NCBI RefSeq assembly: GCF_001642575.1
Contig: NZ_LXNG01000023.1
Location: 62,001-126,000, forward strand
Origin: Xanthomonas floridensis
GTDB taxonomy: Bacteria > Pseudomonadota > Gammaproteobacteria > Xanthomonadales > Xanthomonadaceae
Direction: 5' to 3'
Length of the DNA stretch: 64,000 bases
Shown here: one piece after another, positions 57,564 to 64,000 of the stretch
How the letters are laid out: every line of letters begins with the position of its first letter
Position numbering within the stretch: the first letter of the stretch is position 1
The notes under the pieces: generated by a model
Told to the model about the DNA's origin: nothing
What the model saw: only the letters and a program-made list of their open reading frames with translations
Databases searched by the model: none
Position numbers and translations under genes: made by a program

Positions 57564-59291
57564 GTGTCGCCTGCCACCTCTGCCTTCCTGCCCCGCCGCC
57601 CCGCGCTGCTGGTCGCATTCCTGCTGATCCTTGTCAGCCTGCTGGCCGGCCTGGGGCTGCGCCAACCCAATCCGCCGGATGAGCCGCGCTTCGTGCTGGC
57701 TGCGCGCACCATGGTCGAAAGCGGCCAGTGGTTGCTGCCGCACCGTGGCAGCGAGCTGTACGCGGAAAAGCCGCCGGTGTTCATGTGGCTGCAGGCAGCA
57801 ACCTATGAGCTGGTGCCACACTGGACGGTGGCGTTTCTGTTGCCCTCGCTGCTGGCCGCACTGGCCACGCTGTGGCTGACCTGGGATCTGACGCGCCGGC
57901 TGTGGAACCGGCGCGTGGCTGGCTATGCGGTGCTGGCCTTGTTCGCGGTGCTGCAGTTCGGCCTGATGGCCAAGCGTGCGCAGATCGACATGGTGCTGGT
58001 GGCGCTGACCACGCTGGCGTTGTGGGGCATGCTGCGGCATCTGCTGCGCGGCCCAGATTGGCGCGCGTGGTCACTGGGCCTGTTCGCCGCCGGCGTCGGC
58101 ACGGTCACCAAGGGCGTGGGCTTCTTACCGCTGCTGGTGTTGCTGCCGTGGATGGCGCTGCCGCGCAGGCAGTGGAGCGTGCTGCCTGCGCGCGCGCAGG
58201 CCGGCCGCACCTGGTTGCTGGTACTGCCGGCGTTCTTGGCCGGCACCGCGGTGTGGCTGGGGCCGTTGGGCATCGCGCTGTTGCATAGCCAGGACCCGCA
58301 GTTGCATGCCTACGCGCACGAGTTGCTGTTCAAGCAGACCGGAACCCGCTACGCGCACGCCTGGCATCACGTCAAACCGGCCTGGTACTACCTGCAGGTG
58401 ATTGCCACCTTGTGGCTGCCGGGCTGCCTGTTGCTGCCCTGGCTGTTGCCGGCGTGGTGGCGCCGGTTGCGCCGCGGCGATCCGCGCTATGTGTTGCTGC
58501 TGGCGTGGAGCGTGCTGGTCCTGCTGTTCTTCAGCGCCAGCCCGGGCAAGCGCGAGGTCTATATCTTTCCGATGCTGCCCGCGCTGTGCATGGCGGCAGC
58601 GCCGTTGCTGGCCGGGCTGTTGCGCAGGCGCGGCGTGCGCGCGGTGCTCACCGGCTACGTGGTGGTGCTGGCGCTCGCCGGGCTGGTGCTGGGCGGCGGG
58701 ATCGCGCTGCATCTGCCCTGGGCGGAAACCACTGCCTTGAAACGCGGGATGGAACTTGCCTCGCTGCAGTCGGTGGGATTCTGGCTCCTCGGCCTGGGCG
58801 TGATCGGTGCCGGCGCGGTGGTCTGGTCGCGCGGCAAGCGTGCCGGGATGGCAGTGGTGGCGATGACCGCCGCGCTATGGATGGTCTATGGCCTGGGCCT
58901 GATGCCGGCGCTGGATCCGTACAGTTCCTCTGCACGGCTGATGCAACGCGTCGGGCAGCGCATCGGGCCCGATGCCGAACTCGGCATGCTGGCCTGGCGC
59001 GAGCAGAACCTGCTGCAGGCCGACCGGCCGGTGACCGACTTCGGCTTCAAGGCGAGTTGGCAGGCGCAGTGGGCCAAGGCTGGCCCGTGGCTGGCGCAAG
59101 CGCCGGAGAAGCGCTGGCTGTTCGTGCTCAAGCAGGCGGTACCGGCCTGCATCGATCCGGCGCAACGCATCGACATCGGCGAATCCAATCGCAATCAATG
59201 GCAGCTGATGCCGGGCACGGCGTGGCATGCCGGGTGCAAGGGCAATGCGTCCGACACCGAACAAGCCGGCGGCGACAGCGACGCAGACTGA
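57564..59291 (+). CDS. arnT: ArnT-like lipid A aminoarabinose transferase family (GT-C, PMT) glycosyltransferase
   Basis: A 575-residue membrane enzyme from a GTG at 57564 (AGGG seven bases upstream); a GTG two codons earlier is an alternative. About twelve hydrophobic helices are present. The first periplasmic loop holds DEPRFVLAARTMVESGQWLLP and YAEKPPVFMWLQA, the Asp-Glu motif typical of ArnT/PMT-type (GT83/GT39) transferases. ArnT moves 4-amino-4-deoxy-L-arabinose from undecaprenyl phosphate to lipid A. No arnBCADEF genes for making the donor occur in the window, so the sugar used here could differ, and the symbol is provisional. Confidence 0.78.
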   Translation: MSPATSAFLPRRPALLVAFLLILVSLLAGLGLRQPNPPDEPRFVLAARTMVESGQWLLPHRGSELYAEKPPVFMWLQAATYELVPHWTVAFLLPSLLAALATLWLTWDLTRRLWNRRVAGYAVLALFAVLQFGLMAKRAQIDMVLVALTTLALWGMLRHLLRGPDWRAWSLGLFAAGVGTVTKGVGFLPLLVLLPWMALPRRQWSVLPARAQAGRTWLLVLPAFLAGTAVWLGPLGIALLHSQDPQLHAYAHELLFKQTGTRYAHAWHHVKPAWYYLQVIATLWLPGCLLLPWLLPAWWRRLRRGDPRYVLLLAWSVLVLLFFSASPGKREVYIFPMLPALCMAAAPLLAGLLRRRGVRAVLTGYVVVLALAGLVLGGGIALHLPWAETTALKRGMELASLQSVGFWLLGLGVIGAGAVVWSRGKRAGMAVVAMTAALWMVYGLGLMPALDPYSSSARLMQRVGQRIGPDAELGMLAWREQNLLQADRPVTDFGFKASWQAQWAKAGPWLAQAPEKRWLFVLKQAVPACIDPAQRIDIGESNRNQWQLMPGTAWHAGCKGNASDTEQAGGDSDAD

Positions 59292-59390
59292 ACGCCAGGT
59301 GTTGGGTTAACGCCTGAGCAACTCCGGTCCGACCGCTCTCCGACATCCGGGTTTCGAAGATGCCGGGCATTGACACAGGCCCACGCTTCG

Positions 59391-60155
59391 ATGACCACGC
59401 TCCCGGTTTTTTCGCCTGCCCTGGCACGCACCGCCATCATTGCGCACACGCGCTTTCTCGCCCGCCATCTGTGGATGCCCCTGGCAGGCGTGCTGGTGGC
59501 CAGTGCCTTGCTGATGGGCGCCGGTGGCGACCAATGGGTGGCCGACGCGTTGTATCGGCTGGAAGGCGGGCATTGGCTGCTCAAGGACCATTGGGTCACC
59601 AGCGGCGTGGTGCATCGCGTCGGCAAATGGTTGAGTACGGCAGCCGGCGTCAGCGTGGTGATCCTGGCCGTGGCGGCGTGGTGCAAGCCGCGCCTGCGCG
59701 TGCTGCGCTGGCCACTCACGTATCTGGGTGCCTCGATTGCACTGTCGACCTCGCTGGTCTCGCTACTCAAGTCGTGGACCGCGATGGATTGCCCATGGGA
59801 CCTGAGCCGCTATGGCGGTACGCAAGCGATGATTGGGCTGTTCGAATCACGCCACGGCATGGCTGCGTCCGGTTGCTTTCCTGCAGGTCACGCGAGTGCC
59901 GGTTACGCGTGGGTGGCGCTGTATTTCTGTGCGCTGGCCCTGCGTCCTGCATGGCGCTTGCCCGGCTTGTTCATCGGTCTGGCGGCAGGTCTCACTTTTG
60001 GTGTTGCGCAACAACTGCGCGGCGCGCATTTTCTGTCGCACGACCTGTGGTCGCTGGCGGTGTGCTGGTTCACCGCACTCACCCTGTACTGCGTGATGCT
60101 GGCTCGGCCACGCGGCGTGCTTAGTTCGATGTTGCCATCGGGGGATGCAGCATGA
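59391..60155 (+). CDS. PAP2-family membrane phosphatase
   Basis: A 254-residue protein from the ATG at 59391 with about five or six transmembrane helices. The three PAP2 phosphatase motifs are present: KSWTAMDCPWDLSRYGG (motif 1 variant), SGCFPAGHASAGY (motif 2 with catalytic His) and RGAHFLSHDLWS (motif 3 with His and Asp). Such enzymes remove phosphate from lipid A, undecaprenyl diphosphate or related lipids at the periplasmic face. Its place between arnT and eptA suggests that it prepares lipid A phosphates or acts on the by-product lipid. Its stop overlaps the eptA start (ATGA). Confidence 0.88.
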   Translation: MTTLPVFSPALARTAIIAHTRFLARHLWMPLAGVLVASALLMGAGGDQWVADALYRLEGGHWLLKDHWVTSGVVHRVGKWLSTAAGVSVVILAVAAWCKPRLRVLRWPLTYLGASIALSTSLVSLLKSWTAMDCPWDLSRYGGTQAMIGLFESRHGMAASGCFPAGHASAGYAWVALYFCALALRPAWRLPGLFIGLAAGLTFGVAQQLRGAHFLSHDLWSLAVCWFTALTLYCVMLARPRGVLSSMLPSGDAA

Positions 60156-61816
60156 GTACCTGGCTACCGGAACCGCGCGGGCGGATCAGCTCGCGTGCGC
60201 TGACGTGGAGCATTCGCCCCACGGTGTCCACCGAGACACTGATCCTGCTATCGAGCCTGTTCTTTGCGCTGGTATGCAACCAGTTGTTCTGGCGCACGGC
60301 GATGGCTACGCATCCGGGAAGTCTTGGATTTGCGCTTTCGCTGATGGCGTTGCTGGTCGCAGTGCATGCGTTGCTGCTGGGGCTGCTGGTCTGGCGCTGG
60401 AACGCCAAACCACTGCTGACATTGTTGCTGTTCACCACCGCGTTGGCCGCGCACTACATGGACAGCTACAACGTCTATCTGGATGCGGACATGCTGCGCA
60501 ACGTGCTGCATACCGATCACAAGGAATCGCGCGAGCTGCTCACACCCGGCCTGATTGTTCCGCTGCTGTGCTATTTCCTGATTCCGACCGCGCTGCTGTG
60601 GCGCATCCGCCTGCGCGTGCGCAGCGTCGGCAAGTCGCTGCTGTGGCGGGGCGGCTTCCTGCTGGCGGTGGCCGTAGTGGGTGCAGGCGGTGCCATGTTG
60701 TCGTTCCAGGACATCTCCGCCCTGATGCGCAATCACCGCGAGGTGCGCTACCTGGCCACGCCGATCAATTACATCGTCGCGCTGCGCCAGAACCTGAAGT
60801 CCGAGTCACCGATCAAGCACGCACCCAAGCAGCCGGTTGAACACGATGCCATGGCCACCCCGCGCGCGGCAGGTAGCCGCCCGCGCCTGTTGCTGGTAGT
60901 GCTGGGCGAAACCGCGCGTGCGCAGAACTGGGGCCTCAATGGCTATGCGCGGCAGACCACGCCGGAGCTGGCGCAGGCCGGAGTGATCAATTTTCCGGAC
61001 ATGCACTCCTGCGGTACCAGCACCGAGGTCTCGGTGCCTTGCATGTTCTCGCCGTTCGGCCGCCGCGATTACAACGAAGACAAGATCCGTGGCCACCAGT
61101 CGCTGCTGCACGTGCTCGAGCACGCCGGCATTTCGACCCTGTGGCGCGACAACCAATCCGGTTGCAAAGGCGTCTGCGATGGCCTGCAACTGCAGAAACT
61201 CGATGACGCCACCACGCCGGGGCTGTGCGCCGATGGCCGATGCATGGACGAAATCCTGTTGAGCGACCTGGCCGTGCAGGTGCGCGCCAGGCCGGGCGAT
61301 CGCGTGGTGGTGCTGCATCAACTCGGTAGCCACGGCCCCAGCTATTTCGAACGCTACCCGACGCAATTCGAACGCTACAAACCGGTCTGCAAGACCGCCG
61401 ACCTGGGCAGCTGCAGCCGCCAGGACATCGTCAACGCCTACGACAATTCCATCAGCTATACCGATCATTTTCTCAGTCAGGCCATCCATACATTGCGCGG
61501 CCTGCCCGACTACGACACCGCCATGATCTATCTCTCCGATCACGGCGAATCGCTGGGCGAAAAAGGCCTGTACCTGCATGGCGTGCCGTACGCCATTGCG
61601 CCGAAAGAGCAGACCCACGTGCCGATGGTGATGTGGTTCTCGCCCGAATTCGCGCGCGACCGCGGCCTGGACGAGACCTGCCTGCGTCACCGTGCCGGCC
61701 AGTACACCGACCAGGACGCGCTGTTCCCCTCGGTGCTGGGCCTGATGCAGGTCAGGACCAGCATCTATGCGCGCGAGCGCGATGTGTTCGCGCAATGCAC
61801 GACGAAGTCCGGCTGA
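60152..61816 (+). CDS. eptA: Lipid A phosphoethanolamine transferase
   Basis: A 554-residue protein; EptA/PmrC/MCR proteins have about 540-560. Five N-terminal transmembrane helices (residues 28-190) are followed by a periplasmic sulfatase-like domain: VVLGETARAQNWGLNGYARQT (first metal Glu), SCGTSTEVSVPCMFSPFGR (nucleophile Thr) and YLSDHGESLGEKGLYLHG (metal Asp/His). Cys pairs for the family's disulfides are present. It adds phosphoethanolamine to lipid A phosphate and lowers binding of polymyxin and host peptides. The start overlaps the PAP2 gene stop. Confidence 0.94.
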   Translation: MSTWLPEPRGRISSRALTWSIRPTVSTETLILLSSLFFALVCNQLFWRTAMATHPGSLGFALSLMALLVAVHALLLGLLVWRWNAKPLLTLLLFTTALAAHYMDSYNVYLDADMLRNVLHTDHKESRELLTPGLIVPLLCYFLIPTALLWRIRLRVRSVGKSLLWRGGFLLAVAVVGAGGAMLSFQDISALMRNHREVRYLATPINYIVALRQNLKSESPIKHAPKQPVEHDAMATPRAAGSRPRLLLVVLGETARAQNWGLNGYARQTTPELAQAGVINFPDMHSCGTSTEVSVPCMFSPFGRRDYNEDKIRGHQSLLHVLEHAGISTLWRDNQSGCKGVCDGLQLQKLDDATTPGLCADGRCMDEILLSDLAVQVRARPGDRVVVLHQLGSHGPSYFERYPTQFERYKPVCKTADLGSCSRQDIVNAYDNSISYTDHFLSQAIHTLRGLPDYDTAMIYLSDHGESLGEKGLYLHGVPYAIAPKEQTHVPMVMWFSPEFARDRGLDETCLRHRAGQYTDQDALFPSVLGLMQVRTSIYARERDVFAQCTTKSG

Positions 61817-61865
61817 CAAGGCGATACCGCGAGCGTGCCGGAAGCGTTAGGGAGGGAGACATGCC

Positions 61866-61898
61866 GCGATCCCGGCGGCGGTCCGCTCCCGGGATCGC
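61866..61898 (+). terminator. Hairpin after eptA (possible terminator)
   Basis: GCGATCCCGG (61866-61875) and CCGGGATCGC (61889-61898) are exact complements around a 13-nt loop, 50 bp past the eptA stop. There is no T run, and a second small hairpin (GCCCTGCGGGC) follows, so termination may need Rho or the element may be a REP-like sequence. Confidence 0.45.
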
Positions 61899-62049
61899 GC
61901 AGCCCTGCGGGCTACGACTTTCCGAACCGACCTGCATAGCGACAACGCGCTTGCCGGGTCGCCGCTACCGTGCCTGAAACAGTTGTACTGCTTGCCCTGA
62001 CGCTTGGCGCGCTCTAGCCTTTGCCCGGACTTCACCGCAAGGACCACCC

Positions 62050-64000
62050 GTGAATCCTCGTCTACTGTTGCTGGCACTGGCCGTGGCCGCCGGCACCGTA
62101 TCGCTGTCGGCCTGCCGCCGGGACGCCGCACCGCCAAGCACACCCGCTGCAACCAAACCCGTGCCCGCCGAAAGCGCCGATGCCTTCGTTGCGCGCATCA
62201 ATGCCGAATACAAGGCCGCCTATCCGGAGGTCACCGCCGCGCAGTGGCTGTCGTCGACCTACATCAATGGCGATTCGCAGCTGCTGGCGGCCAAGGCCAA
62301 CGAGCGCTCGCTGGCGCAACTGGATCGCTGGATCGAACAATCCAAGCGCTATGTCGGCACGCCGATGTCCGCCGACAGCGCACGCGCACTGCAGCTGCTC
62401 AAACTGATGAGCGCCCTGCCCGCACCGCGCGACCCGGCCAAGCTGGCCGAACTCACCCGCATCGCCGCCAAGATGGAAGGCGACTACGGCGCGGGAAGCT
62501 ACTGCGTGGGCGATGGCGAACAACGCCGCTGCCGCCAACTCGGCGAGCTGGAACAGGTAATGGCCAGCAGCCGCGACTACAACGAACAACTCGATGCCTG
62601 GCAGGGCTGGCATGGCACCACGCAGCCGATGCGCAAGGACTACCAGCGCTTTGTCGAGCTGGCCAACGAAGGCGCGCGCGGCCTGGGCTTTGCCGATGTC
62701 GGGGTGATGTGGCGCAGTGGCTACGACATGCCGCCGGCGCAACTGGCGAGCGAAACCGATCGGCTGTGGGAACAGGTCAAACCGCTGTACGCGCAGCTGC
62801 AATGCTACGCGCGCGGCAAGCTGGATACCCAGTACGGCAAGGACAAGGGCGAGCTGCCAGGCGGGCTGTTGCCCGCGCACCTGATGGGCAATATGTGGCA
62901 GCAGGACTGGAGCAACCTGTGGGATCTGCTGCAGCCCTACCCCGGTGCCGGCGATCTGGATATCACCTCCGCCCTGGAAAAACAGTACCAGGGCAATCTG
63001 AGCGCAGTGCTGGCACGCAACACCGGTGGCGATGGCGGTAGCGCCGCACGCTTCAACGCCGAGCGCGAGGCACAGCTGCGCACTGCCAAGCAGATGACCG
63101 AGCGCGCGCAGGAGTTCTACACCTCGCTGGGCATGCCCAAGCTGCCGGATACCTATTGGCAGCGCTCGCAGTTCATCAAGCCGCTGGACCGCGACGTGGT
63201 CTGTCATGCCAGCGCCTGGGACATGAACATGGGCGGCGAGCCGAATCAGAACATCGGTGCCGATGTGCGTACCAAGATGTGCATCAAGCCCACCGAAGAA
63301 GACTTCACCACCATCTATCACGAGCTCGGCCACATCTATTACGACCTGGCCTACAACCCGCTGCCGCCGCTGTTCCAGAACGGCGCCAACGACGGCTTCC
63401 ACGAAGCGATCGGCGACACCATCGTGCTGGCGATGACGCCGAAGTATCTGCAGTCGATCGGTCTGGTGGGCGAGCAGCAAGCCGGCCGCGAAGCATTGAT
63501 CAACTCGCAGATGCGCATGGCCTTGAGCAAGGTGGCATTCCTGCCATTCGGCCTGATGATCGACCGCTGGCGCTGGGGCGTGTTCGATGGTTCGATCACG
63601 CCGGAGCACTACAACCAGGCCTGGTGGGACCTGAAGGCCAAGTACCAGGGCGTGGCGCCGGTCAGCGCGCGCGGCGAGGAGTTCTTCGATCCCGGCGCCA
63701 AATACCATGTTCCGGGCAATACGCCCTATACGCGGTACTTCCTTGCGCACATTCTGCAATTCCAGTTCTACAAGGGCCTGTGCCAGGCGGCCGGCCACCA
63801 GGGCCCGCTGTACGAGTGCAGCTTCTACGGCAACAAGGATGCAGGACAAAAATTCTGGTCGATGTTGCAACGCGGCTCCAGCCAACCATGGCAGACCACG
63901 CTGAAGGAACTCACCGGCAGCGAGAAACTCGACGCCGGCCCGATGCTGGAGTATTTCGCACCGATGAGCGAATGGCTCAAGCAGCAGAACCAGGGGCAGA
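62050..64000 (+). CDS. Peptidyl-dipeptidase A (M2 family, ACE-like), partial (3' end outside window)
   Basis: An open frame starting with GTG at 62050 runs to the window edge, giving 650 residues. The signal peptide has a lipobox-like end (LSLSAC), so the enzyme is probably a periplasmic lipoprotein. The zinc site HELGH is at 424-428 with the third ligand Glu452 exactly 23 residues later (HExxH-23-E), the gluzincin pattern of angiotensin-converting enzyme. FLAHILQFQFYKGLC and ECSFYGNKDAGQKFWSML near the end are also ACE-like. A bacterial ACE of this kind has been described in Xanthomonas. It removes C-terminal dipeptides from oligopeptides. Only a short C-terminal part is missing. Confidence 0.95.
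   Translation, partial: MNPRLLLLALAVAAGTVSLSACRRDAAPPSTPAATKPVPAESADAFVARINAEYKAAYPEVTAAQWLSSTYINGDSQLLAAKANERSLAQLDRWIEQSKRYVGTPMSADSARALQLLKLMSALPAPRDPAKLAELTRIAAKMEGDYGAGSYCVGDGEQRRCRQLGELEQVMASSRDYNEQLDAWQGWHGTTQPMRKDYQRFVELANEGARGLGFADVGVMWRSGYDMPPAQLASETDRLWEQVKPLYAQLQCYARGKLDTQYGKDKGELPGGLLPAHLMGNMWQQDWSNLWDLLQPYPGAGDLDITSALEKQYQGNLSAVLARNTGGDGGSAARFNAEREAQLRTAKQMTERAQEFYTSLGMPKLPDTYWQRSQFIKPLDRDVVCHASAWDMNMGGEPNQNIGADVRTKMCIKPTEEDFTTIYHELGHIYYDLAYNPLPPLFQNGANDGFHEAIGDTIVLAMTPKYLQSIGLVGEQQAGREALINSQMRMALSKVAFLPFGLMIDRWRWGVFDGSITPEHYNQAWWDLKAKYQGVAPVSARGEEFFDPGAKYHVPGNTPYTRYFLAHILQFQFYKGLCQAAGHQGPLYECSFYGNKDAGQKFWSMLQRGSSQPWQTTLKELTGSEKLDAGPMLEYFAPMSEWLKQQNQGQ

Overview
The window is chromosomal DNA of a Xanthomonas species. 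The clearest evidence is the divergent pair hrpX (AraC type, minus strand, 3587-5017) and hrpG (OmpR type, plus strand, 5866-6654), the master regulators of the Hrp type III secretion system in that genus. High GC, a remnant of a Xanthomonas-type (X-T4SS) effector, an ACE-like M2 peptidase and a dense set of conserved housekeeping genes agree with this. The species cannot be fixed from these 64 kb; a plant-pathogenic member of the citri/euvesicatoria/oryzae/campestris group is my inference. There is no prophage, intact insertion sequence, CRISPR array or rRNA operon.

Layout, left half. 1-3231: a TPR-like protein (cut by the window edge) and a divergent Hsp90-type ATPase. 3587-6654: hrpX and hrpG around an 848-bp spacer with two perfect palindromes. 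7155-12174: DUF805 protein, radA, a small secreted protein and an M61 peptidase. 12328-16227: the cyoABCD quinol oxidase operon, read on the minus strand. 16584-16659: tRNA-Thr(CGT). 16802-24743: ispH, lspA, ileS, ribF and murJ, all minus, the envelope and translation block found in many gamma-proteobacteria. 24845-27102: rpsT, obgE, rpmA, rplU. 27395-33960: uvrA with an overlapping thioesterase gene, a PCuAC copper chaperone, an enoyl-CoA isomerase-like protein, tesB and a membrane protein.

Layout, right half. 34545-38770: an ECF sigma factor fused to a membrane domain, a five-EF-hand secreted protein, bpt and a lipoprotein phosphatase/nuclease. 39021-40718: an AT-richer island with a lipoprotein and a frameshifted XVIPCD effector, probably a decayed toxin/immunity pair. 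40985-49435: purT, an SPFH operon with a ribbon-helix-helix protein, a VanY-like peptidase, a Tat-type FAD oxidoreductase, an AlkA-like glycosylase, a DUF423 protein and an SRPBCC protein. 50100-51934: a NarL/DesK-type two-component pair whose 3' end is duplicated in tandem. 52190-54644: GNAT gene and minCDE. 55388-61816: a two-component pair divergent from arnT, a PAP2 phosphatase gene and eptA, a compact lipid A modification locus. 62050-64000: M2 dipeptidyl carboxypeptidase, cut by the window edge.

Functional themes: virulence control (hrpG/hrpX), envelope building and defence (lspA, murJ, the eptA cluster, VanY, the X-T4SS remnant), respiration (cyo), DNA repair (radA, uvrA, AlkA-like) and division-site placement (min). 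Start codons were chosen by ribosome-binding site, overlap with the neighbour and known family length; several are GTG or TTG.
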